64,000 nt of DNA from Roseobacter sp. MH60115 (GTDB lineage Bacteria > Pseudomonadota > Alphaproteobacteria > Rhodobacterales > Rhodobacteraceae): NCBI RefSeq assembly GCF_015644665.1, contig NZ_JADOBQ010000004.1:193501-257500 (forward strand). The letters run 5' to 3'. A program made the translations under genes and the position numbers. The notes under the pieces are model-generated. The model worked only from the letters and a program-made list of their open reading frames with translations. It did not search any database and was not told the DNA's origin. Positions 25,601-35,307 of the stretch are shown in pieces (the stretch's first letter is position 1; each line of letters begins with the position of its first letter).

Positions 25601-26296
25601 TTAGCTGATCTTACGCTCAAACAACGCACTATAGTAAGGCTGCGCGGCATCCAGAAGATCGGCCAGACTTCCCTCAAGCGCGGGTAATTCACCTTCCGCA
25701 CCCGCAAACCCGGTGCTCTGATGCACCGCGCCGTACCAATGTTCCGCCCAGATACCGTCCTCCGCGCGCGGCCCGGCGGGCCAGCTGAGCATCGCGGGAT
25801 CAAAGGGCAGGTCAATCGCGTCACACAAAGCCCGCAGCATATGTTCGGGACGCGCGCGGATATCCGTGCTGTCGATCACGACGCCACCCAGTTTCTCATA
25901 GAGCGCATGTTGCTGGACAAAGCCGATGTCCTCCAACGTGGGCGCCTCGCGTTTGGCCGCATAGCTGGCGATGACGCGCGCGGGGTGGCGGATCAGGTGC
26001 ACATTCACACAGTCCTGCGCCCAGTCGAGCGGGAAGCCCTCCAGCATGTGATGCGGCATGTGTTTCATGTAGAGATGCGGCGTTGGAAAGGGCGCGCGGC
26101 ACAGGGCGGCAACCTCATCCGGATCGGTGGCCTGCGCTGCGAGGATCTCCTCGCGCATCGGATGGTCTGCGCCGGACTGTGCGAGGTAGGCCGCGTAAAA
26201 CGGCTCATCCATCACGGTGAAATCCGACCGCGCGCCAAAGCTGTACATCATCGCGGTTGAGAGGTTCCGCGGCCCCGACCACATCGCAATCTTCAT
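25601..26296 (-). CDS. Sulfotransferase-like protein
   Basis: 231 residues. The N-terminal MWSGPRNLSTAMM resembles the 5'-phosphosulfate-binding loop of PAPS-dependent sulfotransferases, and HLIRHPARVIASY resembles their 3'-phosphate-binding motif. A D-E-P-F segment (FTVMDEPFYAAYL) follows the first motif. Sulfotransferases move sulfate from PAPS to alcohols or amines; the acceptor is unknown and some relatives of this small type may not be true sulfotransferases. It stands alone, with 190 bp before the divergent msrA. Confidence 0.75.
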   Translation of the reverse strand: MKIAMWSGPRNLSTAMMYSFGARSDFTVMDEPFYAAYLAQSGADHPMREEILAAQATDPDEVAALCRAPFPTPHLYMKHMPHHMLEGFPLDWAQDCVNVHLIRHPARVIASYAAKREAPTLEDIGFVQQHALYEKLGGVVIDSTDIRARPEHMLRALCDAIDLPFDPAMLSWPAGPRAEDGIWAEHWYGAVHQSTGFAGAEGELPALEGSLADLLDAAQPYYSALFERKIS

Positions 26297-26486
26297 CAGC
26301 GCCTTGCCTTCACATGTTTTGTTTCAACCCACGTGCCCGGCACGATGAGATGTTTCAGAACAGCGTAGAAACCACGCCCCGGAATGCCAAGTCCGTAAAC
26401 TGTTTTCACCTGCCCGTGACATCGCAAGCTCGTGAATTGTTTGAACGATCTGGATTGGACAGATTGTTGCGCAAAGGAGACGCGAT

Positions 26487-27149
26487 ATGTTCACACGGGA
26501 AACGTTCAAATCCATTGCCCTTGCCGGGATGATCGCCCTTGGCTTTGTTGCACAGGGTAAAAATGCCCATGCGGCGGACCTGCAGACGCTGACGGTTGCG
26601 GGCGGCTGTTTCTGGTGTGTCGAGGCCGATTTCGAAAAGGTCAAAGGCGTGAAGGAGGCCGTCTCGGGCTTTACCGGCGGCACCGTTGCGAACCCGACCT
26701 ACAAGCAGGTGACCTCGGGTGGCACGGGGCATTATGAGGCAGTGCAGATCACCTTCGATGCAGATGTGGTCAGCCGCCGTACCCTGCTCGATCTGTTTTT
26801 CCGGTCGGTTGATCCGACGGATGCGGGCGGACAATTCTGTGATCGGGGTGAAAGCTATCGGACCGCGATTTTCACCAACACCCTGGCCGAAAAACAAGCG
26901 GCACAGGCCGCGAAAACCAAGGCCACTGCTGATCTCGGCCAGAAAGTTGTAACCCCGATCCTTGATGCAGCGGAATTCTATCCCGCCGATGCCTACCACC
27001 AGGACTATTATAAAGGCCGTCAGCTGGTGATCACCCGGTTTGGCCCGAAACGTCAGGCCTCAGCCTACAAGGCCTATCGCGAAGCCTGCGGACGCGACGC
27101 GCGGGTCAAGCAACTCTGGGGCACTGACGCGCCTTTCGTGAACAGCTGA
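26487..27149 (+). CDS. msrA: Peptide methionine sulfoxide reductase MsrA, exported
   Basis: 220 residues with AAAGGAG before the ATG. An N-terminal signal peptide (cleavage near AHA-AD, residue 29) puts the enzyme in the periplasm. The active site GCFWC has the catalytic Cys41; FTGGTVANPTYKQVTSGGTGHYEAVQI and YHQDYYKG are MsrA signatures. It reduces methionine-S-sulfoxide in proteins; electron donors in the periplasm would be a dedicated thioredoxin-like system, not seen here, and no MsrB is adjacent. Confidence 0.93.
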   Translation: MFTRETFKSIALAGMIALGFVAQGKNAHAADLQTLTVAGGCFWCVEADFEKVKGVKEAVSGFTGGTVANPTYKQVTSGGTGHYEAVQITFDADVVSRRTLLDLFFRSVDPTDAGGQFCDRGESYRTAIFTNTLAEKQAAQAAKTKATADLGQKVVTPILDAAEFYPADAYHQDYYKGRQLVITRFGPKRQASAYKAYREACGRDARVKQLWGTDAPFVNS

Positions 27150-29405
27150 TCAGCCGACCTTGCAGGCGGCAAGCACGGCCATGTTCAGGATGTCGTTGGC
27201 CGTAGACACGGTGGAGCAAATCTGGATCGATCCGTCGACGCCTGCAAGGATCGGTCCGATCACCGTGGCGCCCGCCATCTCCTGCATCAGCTTGACCGAG
27301 ATACTCGCCGAATGGCGCGCGGGCACGATCAGGATATTCGCCGGCCCTGTCAGGCGGGAGAACGGATAGGCCTCCTGCGCCAGCGCGTTCAGCGCCACAT
27401 CGACGGTCATCTCGCCTTCGTACTCAAAACTGACGCCGCGCTGATCCAACACATCCGCCGCCTTGGCCATCTTCTCCGCCCGTTCCGAGACCGGGTAGCC
27501 GAAGGTCGAGAAGCTCACAAAGGCCACGCGCGGCTCCAACCCCATGTTCTGTGCAACCGTGGCGGCGCGTTCGGCGATATTGGCAAGGTCTTCTTCGTCG
27601 GGCCATTCGTTCACGATGGTATCCGCGATGAACACAATCCGACCCTTGTGCAGCACTGCCGTGATGCCCGCAACGCCATGGTCCTTATCCGCGTCATAGA
27701 CGTGATTGATCCGGTCGAGGATATGCGCCGACTTGCGCGTCGCCCCGGTGACCAACCCATCCCCATGCCCGTGCTGCAACATCAGCGCCGAGAACACATG
27801 CCGGTCGCGCGCCGCCAGCCGGTGAATGTCCTGCGCATCGAAACCGCGCCGGTGCAAACGGTCGTAGAGGAACTGCTTGTAGGTCTCCAGATGCTGGGTG
27901 TTCGCCGCATTCACAATCTCGATCTGGCGATGCGCGTCTTCCAGACCTGCCGCCTCCAGCTTGGTTTTCACGTCATCTTCACGGCCAACAACCAGCGCCT
28001 TGCCGAACCCGGCACGCTGATACATCACCGCAGCACGCAGAACCCGTGGATCATCCCCTTCAGCGAAAATCATGCGCGCCTGATTGGCGCGGGCGCGGGC
28101 ATTGATGCCGCGCAGAATGCTGGCCGTCGGGTCCATGCGAGACTTGAGCGACAGCTCGTAGGCTTCCATGTCGATGATCGGGCGGCGGGCAGCCCCGGTG
28201 TTCATCCCCGCCTGCGCCACGGCGGGCGGTACCCGGTGGATCAGGCGCGGATCGAACGGCGTCGGAATGATGTAATCGCGCCCGAAGCTGAGATTCTTGC
28301 CATAGGCCAAGGCCACTTCGTCCGGCACATCCTCGCGCGCAAGATTGGCTAACGCATGAGCGCAGGCGATCTTCATCTCGTCATTAATCGCGCGCGCGTT
28401 AATGTCGAGCGCACCGCGGAAGAGGTAGGGAAACCCAAGCACGTTATTGACCTGATTGGGATAATCGCTGCGCCCGGTCGCCACAATCGCATCGGGCCGC
28501 ACCTCATGCGCATCTTCGGGCGTGATCTCCGGATCCGGGTTCGCCATGGCGAAAATCACCGGATTATCGGCCATGCTGGACACCATATCCTGCGTCACCG
28601 CCCCTTTCACGGACACACCCAGAAAAACATCCGCGCCCTTCATCGCCTCTTCCAGCGTACGCAGATCCGTGGCCACCGCATGGGCCGATTTCCACTGGTT
28701 CATACCTTCGGTACGGCCCTGATAGATCACGCCCTTGGTGTCGCACATGATGCAGTTCTGATGCTTGGCGCCCATCGCCTTCAGCAGTTCCAGACAGGCA
28801 ATGCCCGCAGCTCCTGCCCCGTTCAGCACAATGCGCACGTCCTCGATTTTCTTGCCCGACAGCTTCAGCGCATTCAGCAGACCGGCGGCGCAGATCACCG
28901 CCGTCCCATGCTGATCATCGTGAAAGACGGGGATGTCCATCTCCTCTTTCAGACGCTGTTCGATGATAAAGCATTCGGGTGCCTTGATGTCTTCAAGGTT
29001 GATGCCGCCAAAGGTCGGCCCCATCAGCTTGACGGCGTCAACAAACGCATCCGTATCTTCGGTGTCCAGCTCGATATCGATGCTGTTCACATCGGCAAAG
29101 CGTTTGAACAAAACCGCCTTGCCTTCCATCACCGGCTTTGACGCCAGCGCCCCAAGGTTCCCGAGGCCCAGAACCGCCGTCCCGTTGGAAATCACCGCAA
29201 CCAGATTGCCTTTGTTGGTGTAGTCATAAGCGGTCTCTGCATTTTCCGCGATCGCCTCGCAGGGCACGGCCACACCAGGCGAATAGGCCAAGCTCAGATC
29301 CCGCTGTGTGGTCATCGGCACCGTCGCGGTGATTTCGAACTTGCCGGGGGTCGGCTCAAGGTGAAAGGCCAGCGCCTCTTCGGGCGTCACGCGGTTTTTG
29401 GACAT
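27150..29405 (-). CDS. maeB: NADP-dependent malic enzyme (MaeB type with phosphotransacetylase-like domain)
   Basis: 751 residues. Residues 1 to about 430 are malic enzyme: the catalytic region SLAYSPGVAVPCEAI, FHDDQHGTAV, and the cofactor loop LNGAGAAGIACLELL. From about 430 to the end is a phosphotransacetylase-like domain (EGDDPRVLRAAV, GMVTGATR-like GDGLVTGATRKSA, PARHSASISVKLMQ), which usually acts as an acetyl-CoA-sensing regulatory domain. It oxidises malate to pyruvate and CO2 in the cytoplasm. The gene ends one base from the msrA end. Confidence 0.94.
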   Translation of the reverse strand: MSKNRVTPEEALAFHLEPTPGKFEITATVPMTTQRDLSLAYSPGVAVPCEAIAENAETAYDYTNKGNLVAVISNGTAVLGLGNLGALASKPVMEGKAVLFKRFADVNSIDIELDTEDTDAFVDAVKLMGPTFGGINLEDIKAPECFIIEQRLKEEMDIPVFHDDQHGTAVICAAGLLNALKLSGKKIEDVRIVLNGAGAAGIACLELLKAMGAKHQNCIMCDTKGVIYQGRTEGMNQWKSAHAVATDLRTLEEAMKGADVFLGVSVKGAVTQDMVSSMADNPVIFAMANPDPEITPEDAHEVRPDAIVATGRSDYPNQVNNVLGFPYLFRGALDINARAINDEMKIACAHALANLAREDVPDEVALAYGKNLSFGRDYIIPTPFDPRLIHRVPPAVAQAGMNTGAARRPIIDMEAYELSLKSRMDPTASILRGINARARANQARMIFAEGDDPRVLRAAVMYQRAGFGKALVVGREDDVKTKLEAAGLEDAHRQIEIVNAANTQHLETYKQFLYDRLHRRGFDAQDIHRLAARDRHVFSALMLQHGHGDGLVTGATRKSAHILDRINHVYDADKDHGVAGITAVLHKGRIVFIADTIVNEWPDEEDLANIAERAATVAQNMGLEPRVAFVSFSTFGYPVSERAEKMAKAADVLDQRGVSFEYEGEMTVDVALNALAQEAYPFSRLTGPANILIVPARHSASISVKLMQEMAGATVIGPILAGVDGSIQICSTVSTANDILNMAVLAACKVG

Positions 29406-29461
29406 GAGAAAAGGCCTTTACTGCAGTTCCGAGCGCATAACCTCTAGCCCAGCGCGCAGGT

Positions 29462-29491
29462 AGCCTCAAGCAGGCAGCATTTGAGGCTTTT
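29462..29491 (+). promoter_or_regulatory. Stem-loop with short T-run in the mutS leader
   Basis: AGCCTCAA (29462-29469) pairs with TTGAGGCT (29481-29488) and is followed by TTT, 49 bp before the mutS start. No plus-strand gene upstream needs a terminator here, so it may lie in the mutS leader. Confidence 0.4.
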
Positions 29492-29539
29492 CCCCACCCG
29501 CCCGCGTTTGTAAGGTCTGCCGAAACTGCGGGGGTGCCC

Positions 29540-32176
29540 ATGACCGTCACGCCGATGATGGCGCAATATCTCGATCTGAAAGCCGGTTACGCGGATGCCC
29601 TGCTGTTCTACCGCATGGGCGATTTCTACGAGATGTTCTTTGACGATGCGGTGGCCGCGGCCGAGGCGCTGGACATCGCCTTGACCAAGCGTGGCAAGCA
29701 CGACGGCGCGGATATCCCCATGTGCGGGGTGCCCGTGCATGCCGCCGACGGGTATTTGTTGACGTTGATCCGCAAGGGCTTCCGCGTTGCGGTCTGTGAA
29801 CAGATGGAAAGCCCGGCAGAGGCGAAAAAACGCGGCTCTAAATCGGTGGTAAAGCGGGATGTCGTGCGTCTGGTGACGCCGGGCACACTGACCGAAGAGG
29901 CCCTGCTGGAAGCGCGACGGCACAACTATCTGACCGCCTTTGCCGAGGTGCGCGATGCGCAGGCGCTGGCCTGGGTCGACATCTCCACCGGGGCGTTTCA
30001 CGTGATGCCGCTGACGGATTTGCGGCTGGGTCCGGAACTGGCACGGCTGGCCCCGTCAGAGTTGATCGTATCGGAAGCACGCGAAGCGGACCTGCGTGAG
30101 ATGGTCGAGGAATTCGGGATCGCCCTGACCGGGATTGCACGCTCTGCCTTTGACAGCGCGGGCGGTGAAAAGCGCCTTTGCGATCTTTTCGACGTTGAAA
30201 CGCTGGATGCCTATGGCAGTTTCACCCGCGCCGAGATCGCCGCAATGGGCGCAATCCTGCAGTATCTGGAGATCACGCAAAAAGGCAAACTGCCGCTGCT
30301 CCGCCCACCCCAGAAAGAGGCAGAAGCCCGCACGGTGCAGATCGACGCCGCCACGCGGCGCAACCTTGAACTAACCCAGGCGCTGTCTGGGGGCCGCGCC
30401 GGTTCCTTGCTCTCCGTCATGGATAAAACGGTGACTGCCGGGGGTGCCCGCCTGTTGGAACGGCGGCTCTCCAGCCCCTCAAGGGTTCTGGACGTGGTGC
30501 AGAACCGGCTGGCCGCCGTGCGCTGGGCAGTCTCGGAAACACAGGAGCGGCACAGTACCCGCGATACCCTGCGCAAAGTGCCCGATCTGGACCGCGCACT
30601 CTCACGTCTGTCACTGGATCGCGGCGGGCCGCGTGACCTTGCCGCCATTCGAAATGGCTTGTCTCAGGCGGAAAATCTCTGCGCGTCTTTGGGAACATCG
30701 GAGTTACCGCCGCTGCTGACCGAGGCCCTGCGCGCCATGTCCGGTCATGATGCACTGATCGATCAGCTGGACGCAGCATTGGTGGCCGAGCCTCCGCTCC
30801 TGACCCGCGACGGTGGCTTCATCGCCCCGGAACATGATGCAGAGCTCGATGAGGCCCGCAAACTCCGCGACGAAGGCCGCAGTGTGATTGCGCAGATGCA
30901 GTCCGAATTCGTCTCTAACACGGGGATTTCGTCTCTCAAGATCAAACACAACAACGTCCTGGGTTACTTTATCGAAACGCCGGCGACCCATGCGGAAAGG
31001 ATGCTGTCACCGCCACTGTCGGAAACCTTCATCCACCGCCAAACTACCGCGAACCAGGTGCGTTTCACCACGGTTGAACTTTCCGAAATGGAGACAAAGA
31101 TCCTCAACGCCGGTGCACGGGCGCTGGAGATTGAGAAGCGCCTCTTCGAAGTGCTGCGCGCAAATGTGTTGGTGGCCGCAGGGCCCGTTGCGGAAGCCGC
31201 CCGTGGCTTGGCAGAACTTGATCTGACCACAGCGCTGGCGGAATTGGCCGTATCCGAAAACTGGGCAGCCCCCAAGGTCGACAATACGCGGGCGTTCGAT
31301 ATCTGCGGCGGGCGTCACCCGGTGGTGGAGCGCGCGCTGAAGGATAAGTCAGGCGAACCGTTCATCGCAAACGACTGCAATCTGAACGCCGAGGCGGATC
31401 AGGCAAACGTCTTGCTGCTCACCGGTCCGAACATGGCAGGTAAATCCACTTTCCTGCGGCAGAATGCGATCATCGCCCTGCTGGCACAAATGGGCAGCTT
31501 CGTACCGGCAGAGAGCGCCCATATCGGGCTGATCAGCCAGCTCTTCAGCCGCGTCGGGGCCTCGGATGATCTGGCGCGCGGGCGCTCCACATTCATGGTC
31601 GAGATGGTCGAAACCGCAGCAATCCTCAATCAGGCGGACGACCGGGCGCTGGTGATTCTCGATGAGATTGGGCGCGGAACAGCCACTTATGACGGGCTGT
31701 CGATCGCCTGGGCGACACTTGAACATCTGCATGACGTAAACAAGAGCCGCGCACTTTTCGCCACACATTATCACGAAATGACCGCGCTGGCCGGGAAACT
31801 GGCAGGCGTGGACAATGCGACCGTTGCGGTGAAGGAGTGGGAAGGCGAAGTGATCTTCCTGCACGAGGTGCACAAGGGCGCCGCCGACCGATCCTACGGT
31901 GTGCAGGTGGCACAGCTTGCCGGGCTTCCAGCGCCAGTGATCGCCCGCGCCCGCGTTGTTCTGGATGCACTGGAAAAGGGTGAACGAGAAGGCGGCGCGA
32001 CCCAGAAAACCCTGATCGACGACCTGCCGCTCTTCTCCACAACACCGGTCGCCGCGCCGCCAAGACAGAAAACATCCGAAGTCGAGACGCTTCTGGCCGA
32101 CATCCTTCCGGACGAACTCACACCCCGGCAAGCGCTGGACGCGCTGTACAAACTGAAAGACGCGGCCAAATCCTGA
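29540..32176 (+). CDS. mutS: DNA mismatch repair protein MutS
   Basis: 878 residues from the ATG at 29540; a GTG two codons earlier is also open. The mismatch-recognition Phe-x-Glu is in GDFYEMFFDDA near residue 35. The ATPase has Walker A LLTGPNMAGKST, the Walker B LVILDEIGRGTATYDG and the conserved His in FATHYHEMTAL. It recognises mispairs and recruits MutL. It diverges from maeB and converges on grpE. Confidence 0.95.
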   Translation: MTVTPMMAQYLDLKAGYADALLFYRMGDFYEMFFDDAVAAAEALDIALTKRGKHDGADIPMCGVPVHAADGYLLTLIRKGFRVAVCEQMESPAEAKKRGSKSVVKRDVVRLVTPGTLTEEALLEARRHNYLTAFAEVRDAQALAWVDISTGAFHVMPLTDLRLGPELARLAPSELIVSEAREADLREMVEEFGIALTGIARSAFDSAGGEKRLCDLFDVETLDAYGSFTRAEIAAMGAILQYLEITQKGKLPLLRPPQKEAEARTVQIDAATRRNLELTQALSGGRAGSLLSVMDKTVTAGGARLLERRLSSPSRVLDVVQNRLAAVRWAVSETQERHSTRDTLRKVPDLDRALSRLSLDRGGPRDLAAIRNGLSQAENLCASLGTSELPPLLTEALRAMSGHDALIDQLDAALVAEPPLLTRDGGFIAPEHDAELDEARKLRDEGRSVIAQMQSEFVSNTGISSLKIKHNNVLGYFIETPATHAERMLSPPLSETFIHRQTTANQVRFTTVELSEMETKILNAGARALEIEKRLFEVLRANVLVAAGPVAEAARGLAELDLTTALAELAVSENWAAPKVDNTRAFDICGGRHPVVERALKDKSGEPFIANDCNLNAEADQANVLLLTGPNMAGKSTFLRQNAIIALLAQMGSFVPAESAHIGLISQLFSRVGASDDLARGRSTFMVEMVETAAILNQADDRALVILDEIGRGTATYDGLSIAWATLEHLHDVNKSRALFATHYHEMTALAGKLAGVDNATVAVKEWEGEVIFLHEVHKGAADRSYGVQVAQLAGLPAPVIARARVVLDALEKGEREGGATQKTLIDDLPLFSTTPVAAPPRQKTSEVETLLADILPDELTPRQALDALYKLKDAAKS

Positions 32177-32191
32177 CCGCGTCTTCATTGT
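32158..32191 (+). terminator. Probable mutS terminator
   Basis: AGACGCGG (32158-32165) pairs with CCGCGTCT (32177-32184) across an 11-nt loop containing the mutS stop, followed by the T-rich TCATTGTT. The T-run is imperfect. Confidence 0.5.
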
Positions 32192-32233
32192 TCCGAAAAA
32201 TATGCCCCCCGGAGGGTCGCACTCAAAAAGCGC

Positions 32234-32797
32234 TCAGCTCGCCGGTGTCGACGACACCCCAACCTGCGCCGGGCGCAGCAGCCGGTCATGCAGCATAAAC
32301 CCTTCGGCAGCAACCTGGATGATATCCCCTGCCTTGGTGCCGGGCACCGGCGCTTCGAACATCGCCTGATGCTGCTGCGGGTCAAAGCGGTCCCCCACTT
32401 CAGGCGCAATGATTTCGATCCCGTGCTTTTTGAAAACACTCAAAAGCTCACGCATGGTCAGCTCGATGCCTTCGATCAAAGCAGAATTCGCTTCTTTCTG
32501 CTCTTCCGTGATGGTTTCAATTGCACGCTTCATGTTGTCATAGACGGGCAACATATCGCGCGAGAGTTTGGAACCACCGTAGTTCTCGGCCTCGCGCCGG
32601 TCCCGATCCGAGCGTTTGCGCGCGTTTTCGGCATCTGCCAGCGCCCGCATGAAACGGTCGCGAAACTCATCCCGCTCGGCGCGCAGCTGGTCCAGCTCCA
32701 GCGCTTCGTCGTCAATCTCTTCCATTTCATCCGCAAAAGCCTGCGCTTCCGCATCTTCAATATCGTCCAGAAACTCTTCGTTCTTGGGCTCTGCCAT
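32234..32797 (-). CDS. grpE: Nucleotide exchange factor GrpE
   Basis: 187 residues; nucleotide exchange factor for DnaK. An acidic N-terminus (EEFLDDIEDAEAQAFADEME) leads into a long coiled coil (about 35-90) with RDRFMRALADAENARKRSDRDR, then the beta domain with GVVPFEP-like residues around IIAPEVGDRFDPQQHQAMFEAP. It follows hrcA by 9 bp and its ribosome site AGAGGTGAA overlaps the hrcA stop, so they form an operon. dnaK and dnaJ are not in the window. Confidence 0.95.
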   Translation of the reverse strand: MAEPKNEEFLDDIEDAEAQAFADEMEEIDDEALELDQLRAERDEFRDRFMRALADAENARKRSDRDRREAENYGGSKLSRDMLPVYDNMKRAIETITEEQKEANSALIEGIELTMRELLSVFKKHGIEIIAPEVGDRFDPQQHQAMFEAPVPGTKAGDIIQVAAEGFMLHDRLLRPAQVGVSSTPAS

Positions 32798-32806
32798 AGT
32801 TCACCT

Positions 32807-33871
32807 CTAGCTCCGGTCAGAGATCAGCTTTCCGACCAGCTGTGCCGTGTAATTCACAATCGGCACAATGCGTCCATAATTCAGTCTCGTCGGACCAATA
32901 ACACCCACGGCGCCAATGATCTTTCGATCAGCGTTCATATATGGGGAAACCACCAGAGAGGAACCCGAAAGTGAAAAAAGTTTGTTCTCAGAACCGATAA
33001 AAATGCGCACACCGTCGCCTTCTTCAGCAAGTTCAAGGAATTCGGCAATATCACGTTTGCGTTCAAGGTCATCAAAGAGGCGTCTGATGCGCTCAAGATC
33101 CTCAGTTTCGCCATCTTCGCTGAGGAGATTCGACCGCCCGCGCACGATCAGACGTTCAATCTGATCGCCCTCACCCTCCCAGACCGCCAAACCGCTTTCC
33201 ACAAGATCGCGGGCCAGCGAATCAATCTCCTGACGACGGGTGGCGATTTCCCTCTGGATCGTGCTGTGCACCTCGCTGAGCGTTCTGCCTTCGATCAGCG
33301 CATTGAGGAAGTTCGCCGCCTCGCGCATGGAGCTGGGTGTCTGTCCGGGCGGTGGCGTGAAAAGACGATTTTCAACATGTCCATCCGCAAAAACCAGCAC
33401 CACCAGCGACCGATCGGGCGAGAGCGACACGAATTCAATGTGTTTGATCGGTGCTTCATGTTTCGGGGTCAGCACCAGCGACGCCCCATGGGTCACGCCG
33501 GAGAGCGCGGAGCCCACACGATCCAGCAACCCGCTGACATCCTGCTCATTCGACCCCAGGGTTGCGTCGATCTTTTCGCGGTCCGTTTCATCCGGGTTCC
33601 CAATCTCCAGCAGCCCGTCCACAAACATGCGCAGGCCCATCTGTGTCGGAATACGCCCCGCGCTGACATGGGGGCTGTCCAGAAGACCCAGATATTCAAG
33701 GTCCTGCATCACATTACGGATGGTCGCCGCGCTCACCTTTTCGCTGAAATCACGGGTCAACGTTCGCGATCCAACCGGGACGCCGTCCTCCAGATAGCCC
33801 TCGACCACCCGGCGAAACACTTCGCGGGATCGGTCGTTCATCTCTCCAAGGATGTTTGGCACGTCACTCAT
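32807..33871 (-). CDS. hrcA: Heat-inducible transcription repressor HrcA
   Basis: 354 residues. An N-terminal winged helix (EVFRRVVEGYLEDGVPVGSRTL, SAATIRNVMQDLEYLGLL) precedes the GAF-like effector domain; VIGPTRLNYGRIVPIVNYTAQ at the C-terminus is the family signature. HrcA binds CIRCE inverted repeats, usually at groESL and dnaK operons. No CIRCE element is visible in the 114 bp upstream, so it is probably not autoregulated by CIRCE at this site. Confidence 0.95.
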   Translation of the reverse strand: MSDVPNILGEMNDRSREVFRRVVEGYLEDGVPVGSRTLTRDFSEKVSAATIRNVMQDLEYLGLLDSPHVSAGRIPTQMGLRMFVDGLLEIGNPDETDREKIDATLGSNEQDVSGLLDRVGSALSGVTHGASLVLTPKHEAPIKHIEFVSLSPDRSLVVLVFADGHVENRLFTPPPGQTPSSMREAANFLNALIEGRTLSEVHSTIQREIATRRQEIDSLARDLVESGLAVWEGEGDQIERLIVRGRSNLLSEDGETEDLERIRRLFDDLERKRDIAEFLELAEEGDGVRIFIGSENKLFSLSGSSLVVSPYMNADRKIIGAVGVIGPTRLNYGRIVPIVNYTAQLVGKLISDRS

Positions 33872-33893
33872 GATCAGATCCCGATTGAACCGC

Positions 33894-33922
33894 TATAAAA
33901 GCATGAAACCCGCAGAATTCAA
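33894..33922 (-). promoter_or_regulatory. Candidate promoter of hrcA-grpE
   Basis: On the minus strand TTGAAT (33922-33917) and TTTATA (33899-33894) are 17 nt apart, 23 bp upstream of the hrcA ATG. The elements resemble a housekeeping promoter more than the CTTGAAA/CCCCAT heat-shock type. Confidence 0.45.
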
Positions 33923-33985
33923 TCGGGGTTGCATCTTCACACCGCTGGACGGTATCGGGGGGGCGTACACAGCAAAGGATATTCC

Positions 33986-34699
33986 ATGCGCCCTTCTGGT
34001 CGAGCTCTGGACGAAATGCGTACCGTTTCCATCGAAACAGGTTTCACGAAACACGCCGAAGGGTCGGCCCTGATCAAGATGGGCGATACGCATGTGTTGT
34101 GCACCGCCACCATCGAGGATCGCGTGCCCCCGTTCATCAAGGGATCGGGTCTGGGTTGGGTCACCGCAGAATACGGCATGCTGCCCCGCGCCACCAACAC
34201 GCGGATGCGCCGCGAAGCCGCCGCTGGCAAGCAAGGTGGACGCACAGTGGAAATTCAACGGTTGATTGGCAGATCCCTACGCGCCGGTGTCGACCGTGTG
34301 GCGCTGGGAGAACGTCAGATCACCGTGGATTGTGACGTTCTACAGGCCGACGGCGGCACCCGCTGCGCCTCGATCACCGGCGGCTGGGTTGCACTGCGGC
34401 TGGCGGTGAACAAGCTGATGAAAGCGGGCGATGTGATCAGCGACCCGATGGTTGACCCCGTGGCGGCGATCAGCTGCGGCATCTACGCGGGCCAGCCGGT
34501 GCTGGATCTGGACTATCCAGAGGATTCCGAAGCGGGCGTCGACGGCAATTTCATCATGACGGGCTCGCATCAATTGATTGAAGTACAGATGAGCGCCGAA
34601 GGCTCCACCTATTCGCGCGACCAGATGAACGCCCTGATGGATCTGGCTGAAAAGGGCGTGTCGGAACTCGCCGCTGCACAGAAAGCCGCCACCGCATGA
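33986..34699 (+). CDS. rph: Ribonuclease PH
   Basis: 237 residues from the ATG at 33986 (AAAGGA upstream). A phosphorolytic 3' exoribonuclease of the PNPase/exosome fold that trims tRNA 3' ends. Motifs [38 protein letters not shown] and [18 protein letters not shown] are those of RNase PH. It diverges from hrcA and overlaps rdgB by ATGA. Confidence 0.95.
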   Translation: MRPSGRALDEMRTVSIETGFTKHAEGSALIKMGDTHVLCTATIEDRVPPFIKGSGLGWVTAEYGMLPRATNTRMRREAAAGKQGGRTVEIQRLIGRSLRAGVDRVALGERQITVDCDVLQADGGTRCASITGGWVALRLAVNKLMKAGDVISDPMVDPVAAISCGIYAGQPVLDLDYPEDSEAGVDGNFIMTGSHQLIEVQMSAEGSTYSRDQMNALMDLAEKGVSELAAAQKAATA

Positions 34700-35307
34700 C
34701 CCGCAAGTTCGACGGCAAGCGCATCCTGATTGCCACGCATAACGCGGGCAAGCTCGACGAGATGCGGCAGTTGTTCGAACCTCACGGCGTCACGGTTGTT
34801 GGTGCTGCGGAAATGGACCTGGCCGAACCCGAAGAAACCGAAGACAGTTTTGTCGGCAATGCCCGGATCAAGGCGCGCGCCGCGGTGGAGGCGACGGGCC
34901 TGCCTGCGTTGGCGGACGACTCCGGGATCGAGATCGAAGCCTTGGACAATGCCCCCGGCGTCTATACTGCCGATTGGGCAGAGACACCGAACGGGCGTGA
35001 TTTCGTCATGGCCATGACCAAGACGCACAACCTGCTTGAAGAGAAAGCCGCCCCGCATCCCCGCAAGGCCCGTTTCTGCGCGACCTTCGTGCTTGCCTGG
35101 CCTGACGGACATGAAGAGATTTTTGCCGGGCGGGCAAATGGCACGCTGGTCTGGCCCATGCGCGGCGAAACCGGCCACGGATATGACCCGATGTTCCAAC
35201 CCGATGGCTATGACATCACCTATGCGGAAATGGACCCGGCTGAGAAAAACAGCATCAGCCACAGGGCGGATGCTTTTGCCAAGCTGATTGCGGGCTGCTT
35301 TGGCTGA
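34696..35307 (+). CDS. rdgB: XTP/dITP diphosphatase (RdgB/HAM1)
   Basis: 203 residues; hydrolyses non-canonical purine nucleotides (dITP, XTP) to monophosphates. [11 protein letters not shown] is the nucleotide-binding motif, and [19 protein letters not shown] carries the metal-binding Asp. [10 protein letters not shown] ends the family fold. It is coupled to rph by a 4-bp overlap and its end overlaps the hemW start. Confidence 0.95.
   Translation: MTRKFDGKRILIATHNAGKLDEMRQLFEPHGVTVVGAAEMDLAEPEETEDSFVGNARIKARAAVEATGLPALADDSGIEIEALDNAPGVYTADWAETPNGRDFVMAMTKTHNLLEEKAAPHPRKARFCATFVLAWPDGHEEIFAGRANGTLVWPMRGETGHGYDPMFQPDGYDITYAEMDPAEKNSISHRADAFAKLIAGCFG

Noticed and set aside
26297-26486. GTTTCA and CACGTG pieces resembling parS between the sulfotransferase-like gene and msrA
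   Set aside because: They do not form the 16-bp palindrome; only two true parS sites were found.
32195-32216. Possible grpE terminator (CCCTCC/GGGG followed by ATTTTT on the minus strand)
   Set aside because: The stem would have only about three pairs around a tight loop; too weak to call.
33872-33985. CIRCE element before hrcA
   Set aside because: No GAGTGC/GCACTC inverted repeat is present on either strand.
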